Positions 25,147 through 33,427 of a stretch of 64,000 nt of DNA are shown here, piece after piece. The notes beneath the pieces were generated by a model. The model was not told the origin of the DNA, did no database searches, and worked only from the letters and a program-made list of their open reading frames with translations. How positions within the stretch are numbered: the stretch's first letter is position 1; every line of letters begins with the position of its first letter. The stretch covers positions 62,438-126,437 of the forward strand of contig DGLA01000010.1 of assembly GCA_002387205.1 (NCBI GenBank), read 5' to 3'. The stretch comes from Stutzerimonas stutzeri. Its GTDB lineage: Bacteria; Pseudomonadota; Gammaproteobacteria; Pseudomonadales; Pseudomonadaceae. The position numbers and the translations under genes were made by a program.

Positions 25147-28100
25147 ATGCGTATGCCGAAAGACTCGATCGATATTCTCTGGGTAGTGCTGTGCGCCGGA
25201 CTGGTCTTCAACATGCAGATCGGCTTTCTGTGCCTGGAGGCCGGCCTGACGCGGAGCAAAAACGCGATCAATGTCGCGACCAAGAACATGGCCGACCTGT
25301 GCATCGCCTTGCTGCTCTACTGGTCATTCGGCTTCGCGCTGATGTTCGGCGCCAGTCAGGACGGGGTGATGGGCACAAGTCTATTCATGCTCGAATTTGC
25401 CGTGGACGAGAGCTGGCCGCTGGCGTTTTTCCTGTTTCAGGCAATGTTTTGCACGACCGCCGCGACCATCGTTTCGGGCGCAGCAGCCGAGCGCATGCGC
25501 TTCAATGCCTATTTGATCGTCGCTGCGCTGTCGGCTGGTTTGATCTATCCCTTGTTCGGCCATTGGGCCTGGGGTGGTGCGTTGCGTGAGGGGCAGGGTT
25601 GGCTGGCGCAGCAAGGCTTTGTCGACTTTGCCGGTTCCACTGTGGTGCACGGCGTCGGCGGCTGGATAGCGCTGGCCACTATCATGGTCATCGGCCCCCG
25701 CGCGGGCCGCTTCGATAGCAAATGGCTGCGGCAGAATATGCCGGGCTCGAATCTGCCACTGGCTATGCTCGGCGGCTTGCTGCTGCTGTTCGGCTGGTTC
25801 GGCTTCAATGGCGGCAGCACCCTGAGTTTCGACGGGCGCGTGCCGGGAATCGTGGTCAATACCGTTGTGGCAGGCATGGCTGGAATGGCGTTGGCGATGC
25901 TGCTATCGCAATGGCGGCACGGCTACGTCGAGCCCGTTGCGTTGCTCAACGGCATGCTGGCGGGGTTGGTGGCGATCACCGCGAGTGCTCATGCGGTCAG
26001 CATTGCCGACTCCCTGCTGATCGGGGCAGGCGGCGGCCTGGCGATGTGGCTGGCAGACCGGCTGTTGGTGCGCTGCGCCATCGATGATGCGGTCGGCGCG
26101 GTTCCGGTTCACCTGGCGGCCGGCTTGTGGGGCACTGTGGCGGTAGCGCTGTGTGGTGATCCGCTACTGCTCGGCACCGGCCTGAGCCGCTTCGATCAGC
26201 TGATGGTTCAATTGCAGGGCGTGTTGGTGTGCGCGGTCTGGGCTTTCGGCTTGACCTGCCTGCTGTTGCGGCTGATCAATCGGTACTACCCGATGCGGGT
26301 GAACCCCGATGACGAGCGCGTTGGCCTGAACGTCAGTGAGCATGGTGCCCGCACTGAACTGATCGAACTGCTCGACGCCATGGCTGAGCACCAGCGTCAG
26401 GGTCAGTTCGAGCGTGAGGTCGAAGTCGAGCCGTTCACCGAAGTGGGCCAGATCGCCGAGCAGTACAACCAGGTCATTCGCGCGCTACGCCAGGCCGTGG
26501 CGAAGACGCAGAGCATCGTGCGGGACATTCGCGACGGCATCGTCACCTATGGCCATGATGGCATCCTGTCCAGCTGCAATCCCGGTGCGGAGCGGCTGTT
26601 TGGCTTGCCTGCCGAGCAGATCGTCGGGCAACCCTTCCAGCGTTTCGTCGTGGGCAGCAGTGCTTCGCTGTTGCCGGAAGCTGGCGGCGAGTTAAAAACC
26701 GAACTGATGCTCCGCGGCAAAGACGGCAAACTGTTCGCCGCGGAGCTAACTGCGAGCCAGGGGAACCGCCCGCAGGACGCTTTCGTTTGCATGGTGCGAG
26801 ACATTACCGAACGCCGACAGATCGAGGAGCAGCTGTTCGCGGAAAAAATGCTTGCCCAGGTCACGCTCGCGTCTATTGGCGATGGTGTCATCACCACCGA
26901 CAGGGCCGGGCGCGTGCGTTATCTCAACCCCAGCGCCGAGCGGCTGATCGGCTGGAGCCAGGCCGCCGCGCAGGGGCTGGTGCTTGATGAGGTCTACCAG
27001 CTGTTCGACGAAGCGACCGGTGCGCGGCTACCCAACGCCGCCAGCCTCGGCCTTCGGCGTAGAAGTGACCGTCAGGATCGTACCGAGCGGGCGCCGGGCC
27101 TCCTTCATCGACCCGACGGTACGCAACTGGCGGTGCAGGATGCGGTCGCTCCCATCCGCGACGCCGAAGGCGTAGTCATCGGTACCGTGCTGACCTTCCG
27201 CGACGTCAGCGTCACTCACCAGCTGGCACGCAAACTGAGCTTCCAGGCCAACCACGACAACCTGACCGGGCTGGTCAATCGCTCGGCCTTCGAGCGCCGG
27301 CTCGAAGGGCTGCTGCAAGCGGCGACCCGCGGTGAACACGTTCTCTGCTACATGGACCTGGACCAGTTCAAGGTGGTCAACGACACCTGCGGACATGCCG
27401 CCGGCGACGAATTGCTGCGTCAGCTTGGCCAGCTGCTGCGTGGCCGTGTGCGCGGCAGCGACCTGCTGGCGCGCCTGGGCGGCGATGAGTTCGGCATGCT
27501 GTTCATGAACTGCCCGCTGCCGCAGGCGGTGGCAATTGCCGAGGGCATCCGACACAGCGTCGACGAATTCCGCTTCAACTGGGACGGCAAGGCATTCGCG
27601 GTCGGTGCCAGCATCGGGCTGGTCGCCATCGACGAACACGCCACCTCGCTCGGGCCGCTGCTCGGTGCCGCAGACAGCGCCTGTTATGCAGCCAAGGACG
27701 GCGGCCGCAATCGGGTGCATGTCTACCAGGCCGACGACCAGCAACTGATGGCGCGGCGCGGCGAGATGCAATGGACACAGCGGTTACGACAGGCGCTGGA
27801 TCGCGACCTGATGCGGCTGTTTGTCCAGCCCATCGTTCGTACCGCAGGCGACGACGGTACGCAGCGTTATGAAGTGCTGGTTCGCATGCAGGGCGACGAT
27901 GGCAGCATCATTCCGCCCGGTGCCTTCATGCCGGCGGCCGAGCGCTACGACCTGGCGCCGGCGGTGGATCGTTGGGTGGTTGGCAATTTTCTGGCATGGG
28001 TGGGCGATCTCCAACGTCGTCCAGGTGCCTCGCTGGGGCATTATTCGATCAACCTGTCGGCAACCTCGCTGGGAGAGGAAAGCTTTCTCGATTTCGTGCT

Positions 28101-28536
28101 CTCGGCTATCGAACGTCATCGAATCCCCCCCAATTGCCTGTGCTTCGAAATCACCGAAACCGCGGCAATCGCCAACCTCAGTCGCGCGATGACTTTCATG
28201 AACAGGCTCAAGGCGGTGGGCTGCAGCTTCGCACTGGATGACTTCGGCTCCGGTTTGTCGTCTTTCGGCTATCTGAAGACACTGCCGGTGGACTATCTGA
28301 AAATCGACGGCAGTTTCGTTCGGGACGTTGATCGCGATCCCATCGCGCGGGCAATGGTCGCGTCGATTAACAACATCGGTCATGAAATGGGGCTGAGTAC
28401 CGTGGCAGAGTTCGTCGAGTCGGCGGCAATCCTCGAGTGCCTGCAGGAAATCGGTGTTGATTACGTGCAGGGTTACCACCTGGGTCGGCCGGGACCGCTC
28501 GCCGCGTTGTCCGGCGTGCGGATGATGCCGCGCTGA
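25147..28536 (+). CDS. Ammonium transporter (Amt) - PAS - PAS - GGDEF - EAL fusion
   Basis: 1129 aa. Residues 1-400 form a complete Amt/Mep transporter (about 11 helices) with both pore histidines in place: GSTVVHGVGGW and VHLAAGLWGT. A linker and two PAS domains follow (about 445-560 and 570-690). Next is a diguanylate cyclase domain (about 705-860) with intact RLGGDEFGML, then an EAL phosphodiesterase domain (about 880-1125). In the latter EAL reads EVL, while the catalytic Glu, the DDFGSG loop, the Lys of DYLKIDGSF and the QGYHLGR Gln are kept. It is probably an inner-membrane ammonium receptor setting c-di-GMP. It is not in an operon with the next gene. Confidence 0.92.
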   Translation: MRMPKDSIDILWVVLCAGLVFNMQIGFLCLEAGLTRSKNAINVATKNMADLCIALLLYWSFGFALMFGASQDGVMGTSLFMLEFAVDESWPLAFFLFQAMFCTTAATIVSGAAAERMRFNAYLIVAALSAGLIYPLFGHWAWGGALREGQGWLAQQGFVDFAGSTVVHGVGGWIALATIMVIGPRAGRFDSKWLRQNMPGSNLPLAMLGGLLLLFGWFGFNGGSTLSFDGRVPGIVVNTVVAGMAGMALAMLLSQWRHGYVEPVALLNGMLAGLVAITASAHAVSIADSLLIGAGGGLAMWLADRLLVRCAIDDAVGAVPVHLAAGLWGTVAVALCGDPLLLGTGLSRFDQLMVQLQGVLVCAVWAFGLTCLLLRLINRYYPMRVNPDDERVGLNVSEHGARTELIELLDAMAEHQRQGQFEREVEVEPFTEVGQIAEQYNQVIRALRQAVAKTQSIVRDIRDGIVTYGHDGILSSCNPGAERLFGLPAEQIVGQPFQRFVVGSSASLLPEAGGELKTELMLRGKDGKLFAAELTASQGNRPQDAFVCMVRDITERRQIEEQLFAEKMLAQVTLASIGDGVITTDRAGRVRYLNPSAERLIGWSQAAAQGLVLDEVYQLFDEATGARLPNAASLGLRRRSDRQDRTERAPGLLHRPDGTQLAVQDAVAPIRDAEGVVIGTVLTFRDVSVTHQLARKLSFQANHDNLTGLVNRSAFERRLEGLLQAATRGEHVLCYMDLDQFKVVNDTCGHAAGDELLRQLGQLLRGRVRGSDLLARLGGDEFGMLFMNCPLPQAVAIAEGIRHSVDEFRFNWDGKAFAVGASIGLVAIDEHATSLGPLLGAADSACYAAKDGGRNRVHVYQADDQQLMARRGEMQWTQRLRQALDRDLMRLFVQPIVRTAGDDGTQRYEVLVRMQGDDGSIIPPGAFMPAAERYDLAPAVDRWVVGNFLAWVGDLQRRPGASLGHYSINLSATSLGEESFLDFVLSAIERHRIPPNCLCFEITETAAIANLSRAMTFMNRLKAVGCSFALDDFGSGLSSFGYLKTLPVDYLKIDGSFVRDVDRDPIARAMVASINNIGHEMGLSTVAEFVESAAILECLQEIGVDYVQGYHLGRPGPLAALSGVRMMPR

Positions 28537-28606
28537 GCGCAACAACTCCCTTCTTCGCTTCAGGCATAGGCGGCGCTGCTGCCAGCCGATAGCGGTCAGA
28601 CTTATT

Positions 28607-28622
28607 GTGGGCTTCAGCCCAC
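28607..28622 (+). terminator. Short hairpin after the Amt fusion gene
   Basis: GTGGGC-TTCA-GCCCAC, a 6-bp stem with a 4-nt loop, lies 70 bp after the stop of the Amt fusion and is followed shortly by TTTTT. It separates this gene from the convergent ABC operon. Confidence 0.45.
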
Positions 28623-28689
28623 CGTGGATTTTTCATCGGGTGGGCTGATCCGGAACGCCGCATTTGCATCAGGCGCGTAGACGGCGGTG

Positions 28690-29529
28690 CTAACCGGCGA
28701 TAGCCGTCAGTTTCTGCAGTTGGTCCAGGTCGGTCTGCATACCGGAGGTTTCCCGGATTCGGCCGAGAATCTCACGTTTCAGCGCGGTGAATTCAGGCGA
28801 AAGCTTCATGTCCTGGTCACGCTGGGAGGGCAGGGGTACGTCATAAATCGAGTCGATACGCCCCGGTCTTGGCGCCATCAGCACTACCCGACCACCCAGA
28901 TAGATGGCTTCCTCAACGTCATGGGTGACGAACAGGATGGTCGTCTTCTCGAGCTTGTGCACGTGACGGATCAGGTCGTGCATGACTTCGCGGGTCTGGG
29001 CATCCAAGGCGCCGAAAGGTTCGTCCATCAGCAGTGTGGCTGGCTTCGGCATCAGGGCGCGAGCGATGGCAACGCGTTGCTGCATGCCGCCTGAAAGCTG
29101 GCTTGGAAAGGCGTCAGCGAAGTTCGTCAGGCCCATGAGGCTGAGCAGAGCATCGGCGCGGCCACTGGCGGTTTCGACATCGGCGTCACCACGCACGGTG
29201 TCGGAAATTACCTTGAGCTGACGGCAGAACTTAATGTTCTTCATCACCGTCAGCCAGGGATAGAGGCTGTAGTGCTGAAAGACCATGGCCCGGTCGACGC
29301 CCGGTCCGTCGATGGCATTGCCGTCGAGCAGGATTTCGCCACGGCTGAGCGTCTCGAGGCCGGCGATGATGCGGAGCAGGGTCGACTTTCCACACCCTGA
29401 GGCGCCGACGAAGGTGATGAACTCGTTGGGTCGGACATCCAGGCTGACCGACTGGAGCGCTTCGATTTCCCGCTTGTCACTGACGAAGGTCTTGCCCACC
29501 TGCTGAATGCGGATTTTGGCTTCGGTCAT
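28690..29529 (-). CDS. ABC transporter ATP-binding protein, NitT/TauT type
   Basis: 279 aa, last gene of the 38-kb riboswitch operon. Walker A GASGCGKST, Q-loop VFQHYSLYPW, signature LSGGMQQRVAIARAL, Walker B TLLMDEPFGALD and the H-loop FVTHDVEEA are all present. It powers import with the permease that overlaps it by 4 nt and the binding protein encoded first in the operon (36907-37914). NitT/TauT importers take nitrate, sulfonates, pyrimidine precursors, guanidine and similar small compounds. Confidence 0.93.
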   Translation of the reverse strand: MTEAKIRIQQVGKTFVSDKREIEALQSVSLDVRPNEFITFVGASGCGKSTLLRIIAGLETLSRGEILLDGNAIDGPGVDRAMVFQHYSLYPWLTVMKNIKFCRQLKVISDTVRGDADVETASGRADALLSLMGLTNFADAFPSQLSGGMQQRVAIARALMPKPATLLMDEPFGALDAQTREVMHDLIRHVHKLEKTTILFVTHDVEEAIYLGGRVVLMAPRPGRIDSIYDVPLPSQRDQDMKLSPEFTALKREILGRIRETSGMQTDLDQLQKLTAIAG

Positions 29530-30422
29530 GCTTGTTTTCTCCACGGGAAGGCGCGGCGCGAAAGCCAGCGGAACGCCTGGTCGGTGAGCAGGCCGATCAG
29601 GCCGATCAGGAGGATGCCGGCAAAGATCTTGTCGGTGTGCATGTAGCGCTGAGCCTTGAGGATGGCGTAGCCGAGGCCCGAGTTGGCGGCGACCAACTCG
29701 GCGACGACCAGATAGGTCCAGGCCCAGCCGCAAGTGATGCGCAAGGTGTCGAGGATGGCCGGGCGCGCTGACGGCAGAATCACCAGCTTGACGATTTCGC
29801 CCCGGCTGGCCCCCATGGTCTGTGCGGCCTCGATTTGCGTCATGGGCACACGGCGTACGTCTTCGGCCACCATCAGCACCATCTGGAAGAAAGTGCCGAT
29901 AAAAATGATCAGTACCTTCGAGCCTTCGTCGATGCCCACCCACAGCATCACCAGCGGTATGAAGGCCACCGCCGGCATGTAGCGAATAAAGTCGGTCAGC
30001 GGCTCAAGGAAGGCCTGCACCGGCCGGTAGGTGCCGATATACAGCCCCAGCGGCAACGCCAGTAAAGCCGAGGCGCCGAACCCGGCCATGACCCGCCAGA
30101 CGCTGATGCCTATATCGGTAAGCAGCCCCTCGCTCGACCACCAGCGGCCTAATCGCTCCAGCACGGCGCCGGGGCTGGGCATGAACATCGGGTCGGCCAG
30201 CCCTAGCGCGGTATAGGCCCACCAGAGAATGAAGGGTGCAATCAGGCCCGCGGCTGCCAGCGCCCAGACCGTGGCTTTCGGCAGGTCGCCACGAATGCGC
30301 CACCAGCGGGCGCGGCGCGTCTTGGCGACGGGCGGCGCGGGTTCTGTGCTGACCGGTTGCCCTGCGACCACCGCGCGCGGCTCCAGGTTCGTGTTCGCGC
30401 CAAGGGACAAATGCGCCGTCAT
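29526..30422 (-). CDS. ABC transporter permease, NitT/TauT type
   Basis: 298 aa from the ATG at 30422, which overlaps the upstream stop in ATGA. It has about six membrane helices and the EAA loop IEAAQTMGASRGEIVKLVILPSA-type motif that docks the ATPase. An N-terminal cytoplasmic tail of about 45 residues rich in Pro/Arg precedes the first helix. Partners are the adjacent ATPase and the distant binding protein of the same operon. Confidence 0.92.
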   Translation of the reverse strand: MTAHLSLGANTNLEPRAVVAGQPVSTEPAPPVAKTRRARWWRIRGDLPKATVWALAAAGLIAPFILWWAYTALGLADPMFMPSPGAVLERLGRWWSSEGLLTDIGISVWRVMAGFGASALLALPLGLYIGTYRPVQAFLEPLTDFIRYMPAVAFIPLVMLWVGIDEGSKVLIIFIGTFFQMVLMVAEDVRRVPMTQIEAAQTMGASRGEIVKLVILPSARPAILDTLRITCGWAWTYLVVAELVAANSGLGYAILKAQRYMHTDKIFAGILLIGLIGLLTDQAFRWLSRRAFPWRKQA

Positions 30423-31222
30423 GCGACTACCTCCTGAACGAGAGCTGAAATCGGATTCGCCACGCTGACCCAGCCGAGGGTCGGTGGGAATTGGCCGATG
30501 CGGGCCAGGTCCCCTTCGGGTATCCCGGCCGGTTGACTGAAATTCCAATAGCTCGGCAGAAGGCTGTCACCGACACGCCCCGGCAGCGTCGAGTGGCTGA
30601 TCATCCAGGGTGTAGCGCCGTTGCGTTGGCGGCCGAAAGAGATTTCGCAGGCGAGCAGTTCGAGCCGTTTTGCGGGAGTGGCGCGGGCGAGTTGATCGCG
30701 CAGGTGGATGCCATCCGCGTCCAGCGTGACGGGCCTGTCGGCGGCGAACATGAAGTAATCCCCGGCAACCAGCAAGCAGGCCTGGCGCTCCGGTTCATCG
30801 GCCGAGCGCAGCCACAGGCCCCAGTTGGTGCCTTCGGATTCGGGTAGGCGCTGCCAGACTTCGTGATATCGGCCATCCAGGCCATCTTCGAGCAACCGAT
30901 CCGGAGCCTCGAAACGCATGCGGCCGATGTCGGGTGAGCCGCTGGGCGGCTGGTAGTCGATCAGCCGATGCCATTGGCAAGTGTCGCCATCCACCATGGT
31001 CAAGCCGGCAAAGCCAGCCTGTTCGCACAGGGCCAGCTGTTGTGCATGGGTGCAGGTGGCAAGCGAGGCAGATGTGGTCGGTGGATGGGGAATGCGCACG
31101 TCGGCGTGCAAATGGGCCGTCTGCAGCCAGTAGACGTCGCTGGTCTCGTCGCGGCATCCGTCGGTGGTGGTCAACAGGCGACGGCGCCATACGCCCAGGT
31201 AGGTGTCGGGTACGTTGTTCAT
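30419..31222 (-). CDS. Unrecognised protein in the riboswitch operon
   Basis: 267 aa from the ATG at 31222 (ATGA overlap with the upstream gene). No signal peptide or membrane helix. Notable segments are RRRLLTTTDGCRDETSDVYWLQT near the start, HADVRIP near 40, YHEVWQRLP near the middle and GRVGDSLLPSYWNFSQPAG near the end. It appears to have two beta-rich halves. I note a weak resemblance in layout to two-barrel lipocalin-like HRI1 proteins, too weak for a name. Its tight coupling to transporter and hydrolase genes argues for a role in the same catabolism, such as binding or processing the imported compound. Confidence 0.75.
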   Translation of the reverse strand: MNNVPDTYLGVWRRRLLTTTDGCRDETSDVYWLQTAHLHADVRIPHPPTTSASLATCTHAQQLALCEQAGFAGLTMVDGDTCQWHRLIDYQPPSGSPDIGRMRFEAPDRLLEDGLDGRYHEVWQRLPESEGTNWGLWLRSADEPERQACLLVAGDYFMFAADRPVTLDADGIHLRDQLARATPAKRLELLACEISFGRQRNGATPWMISHSTLPGRVGDSLLPSYWNFSQPAGIPEGDLARIGQFPPTLGWVSVANPISALVQEVVA

Positions 31223-32013
31223 GCGTGGTACTCCGGGAATCGTTTGAGGGTTCGCCAGAAGGCCATGTCGTGGTTCGGCCACAACTGGGCCCCGCTGTCG
31301 GCGGCCAATCCCTTGAGCTTGCGAATGCTCTCCAGCGCCAGGTCTTCACGGTCCTGCCAGCAGAGGCCAGGCGCTATTTCATCGGTGAGGTTTTCTTCCA
31401 GATCCGCGGCGTCGCCGGTGAGGATCACCGGCCGGCCCTGCGGCAGTTCGATCAGCAGCGACATGTGCCCGGCGGTGTGTCCCGGCGTATTGATTGCTTG
31501 CACACCGGGCGCCAGTTGGTATTCCTCGCGCTGGAGACTCCAGCGATTCTGGTCAACGAAGGGGCCAGTGAAATCGTCGGCGAAGTAGGCATCGTCGGCC
31601 TCGGCCATAGCGGCCGTCAGCTCGGCCTCGTGCACATGCACCTCGCAGCCGCAAAGTTCGCAGAGCCCGCCGGCATGGTCGAAATGAAGGTGACTGAGAA
31701 ATACCAGATCGATGTCGGCTGGCGTCAGCCCATGGCGGGCCAGATGGGCGGGCAGGCGCTGGTCTTCTCGCATGTCCGGTGGCCCCATCGGGAATTCCAG
31801 CGGGTCGAACCAGCGCGCCTTGAGTGCAGGGTCGTTGATCTTGGCGTAGTCGCAGCCGACATCGAAGAGGATGCGGCCCTGCCGGGTCTCGATCAGAAAG
31901 GCCAGGATTGGCGCCTCGATCAGGGTGCCGTGTCCATGATTGCGGGTGGAAATCGATTTGTCGTAGCGATGGGTGGCGGTCAGCAGCGGCCAGAGCTTGA
32001 GCACATCGGTCAT
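31219..32013 (-). CDS. Metallo-beta-lactamase-fold hydrolase, AHL-lactonase-like
   Basis: 264 aa. The zinc motif SHLHFDHAGG (HxHxDH) lies near residue 113. Later ligands are His in NTPGHTAGHMS, Asp in LTGDAADL and a C-terminal His in WPNHD. The layout follows the N-acyl homoserine lactonase branch of the superfamily, which opens lactones, but many members have other esters or lactams as substrates. It overlaps both neighbours by 4 nt inside the creatininase operon, so a ring-opening or ester-cleaving catabolic step is more likely than quorum quenching. Confidence 0.85.
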   Translation of the reverse strand: MTDVLKLWPLLTATHRYDKSISTRNHGHGTLIEAPILAFLIETRQGRILFDVGCDYAKINDPALKARWFDPLEFPMGPPDMREDQRLPAHLARHGLTPADIDLVFLSHLHFDHAGGLCELCGCEVHVHEAELTAAMAEADDAYFADDFTGPFVDQNRWSLQREEYQLAPGVQAINTPGHTAGHMSLLIELPQGRPVILTGDAADLEENLTDEIAPGLCWQDREDLALESIRKLKGLAADSGAQLWPNHDMAFWRTLKRFPEYHA

Positions 32014-32654
32014 GCGGGAATCTCCAGCAAGGCGATCAGTGCATCGCTGGTGACGACTTCGCCGAAGAGTCCGCCTTCGACGCCGATCATCGACAGCGCC
32101 GCGGCATGCAGCGCCGGATAGGCAGAGCCGCAGGCGTCGGCGACCGTGAGACAGGCGTAACCGAGATCCACCGCCTGACGCAGCGTTGAGGACACGCACA
32201 CCTCGGTGGTCACGCCGGAGAGGATCAACTGGCGAATGCCGCGATTGCGCAGCAGCAGTTCCAGATCGGTATGGGCAAAGGCGCTGTAACCCGGCTTGTC
32301 GATCACCGGTTCGCCGGGCTCGGGTTTCAGTTCGTCGATCAGGTCGTTGCCGCATTCACCGCGCACCATCAGACGGCCAAGTGGTCCGGGGCTTCCGATG
32401 GGGGCACCGCTGGCTTCAGCGCGTCGGCGCTTGGTATCGGGGAGGTCGCTGAGGTCGGCGCGATGGCCTTCGCGGGTGTGTACGACGAATAACCCGCTGC
32501 GGCGCGCCGCGATCAACAGCTGGCGGATCGGCTCGATGGGTGCCCGCAGCCGTTCGATGTCCAACCCGGCCTTGTCGGCATAGCCACCCGGCGCGCAGAA
32601 GTCGCGCTGCATGTCGATCACTAGAAGCGCGGCGTGTTCCAGCGCCAGGTTCAT
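32010..32654 (-). CDS. Isochorismatase-like cysteine hydrolase
   Basis: 214 aa. The Asp-Lys-Cys catalytic triad is readable: Asp14 in LLVIDMQRDF, Lys120 in VIDKPGYSAF and Cys153 in LSGVTTEVCV, with the preceding cis-peptide region GVTT. The family hydrolyses C-N bonds of small amides (biuret, triuret, ureidoacrylate, nicotinamide) and includes guanylurea hydrolase as I recall it, substrates that lead into allophanate or guanidine. It overlaps its neighbours by 4 nt. A guanylurea- or acylguanidine-like substrate is my inference. Confidence 0.88.
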   Translation of the reverse strand: MNLALEHAALLVIDMQRDFCAPGGYADKAGLDIERLRAPIEPIRQLLIAARRSGLFVVHTREGHRADLSDLPDTKRRRAEASGAPIGSPGPLGRLMVRGECGNDLIDELKPEPGEPVIDKPGYSAFAHTDLELLLRNRGIRQLILSGVTTEVCVSSTLRQAVDLGYACLTVADACGSAYPALHAAALSMIGVEGGLFGEVVTSDALIALLEIPA

Positions 32655-33427
32655 TGCAAATTCCCCAGGGCGAATTCCCGACAGACAGCGGCGGCTATGC
32701 CACTGACGATGTCTTCAGCCATGCGTTGTCCCTTGCCTGCGGTGGAGCCTCTGGCCGAGGACAGCACGCCCGAAGGCGGCACCCACTCGGTTCGGGCGGG
32801 GTACATGTTATAGAGGGGAAAGTCCGCAGGGCCATCGTCAGGAATGCGTTCCAGTGCCACCAGGTTTGGGTGGTAATGCAGCATCAATGAGGTTTCGATG
32901 ACCGCCGCGTGCTCCAGGGCGAAGCCGGGGAAGCCATCGGGGAATACATCGGCCAGCGTGTCTTCCCTGCAGAAGTCCCAGTGCTCCAGACGCATGACTT
33001 CGATACCCGCGTCCGGCCCCAGTTCGCGCAGCGCCAACTGGATGCCTTCGGTGACAAACCACTGGTTCTCGTAATGCCCGACCAACAGCACCAGTCGCTT
33101 GACCCCGTGCCGATGAAATTCGCGGACCGCGTCGCGCACCAGTGCGCTCAGGGTGGCGCCATCCAGGCTGGTGGTTCCGCAGAAATGCTGGCCACCGCCG
33201 CACTTGGGTTGCGACTTGTAACCATAGGACAGGGCGGGCGCCACGAGCCCGCCGACCCGGCCGGCGACGTCCGTGCAAATGGCACTGGCCAACAGCGCAT
33301 CGGTGCCCAACGGCAGATGCGGGCCGTGCTGTTCGGTGGCACCGCAAGGCAGGAAGAGCACGGCGCCGTCACGCACGCGGTGTTCGTACTCGACCCAGCT
33401 GAGTTGATCCATGTGTACGCTGTTCAT
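32651..33427 (-). CDS. Creatininase (creatinine amidohydrolase)-like enzyme
   Basis: 258 aa from the ATG at 33427. It is closer to true Pseudomonas creatininase than to other family members: YGYKSQPKCGGGQHF followed by GTTSLDGATL, and ETSLML near 178. Metal ligands are in place: Glu32, His34, Asp43, His118 and Glu120 (GHYEN), with catalytic His173 (LEHAA) and Glu178. Trp150 is kept, but the residue aligned by eye with the gating Trp174 is Phe169. Creatininase interconverts creatinine and creatine by opening the cyclic amide. The riboswitch operon context suggests a cyclic guanidine substrate, possibly creatinine or an analogue. Confidence 0.85.
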   Translation of the reverse strand: MNSVHMDQLSWVEYEHRVRDGAVLFLPCGATEQHGPHLPLGTDALLASAICTDVAGRVGGLVAPALSYGYKSQPKCGGGQHFCGTTSLDGATLSALVRDAVREFHRHGVKRLVLLVGHYENQWFVTEGIQLALRELGPDAGIEVMRLEHWDFCREDTLADVFPDGFPGFALEHAAVIETSLMLHYHPNLVALERIPDDGPADFPLYNMYPARTEWVPPSGVLSSARGSTAGKGQRMAEDIVSGIAAAVCREFALGNLQ

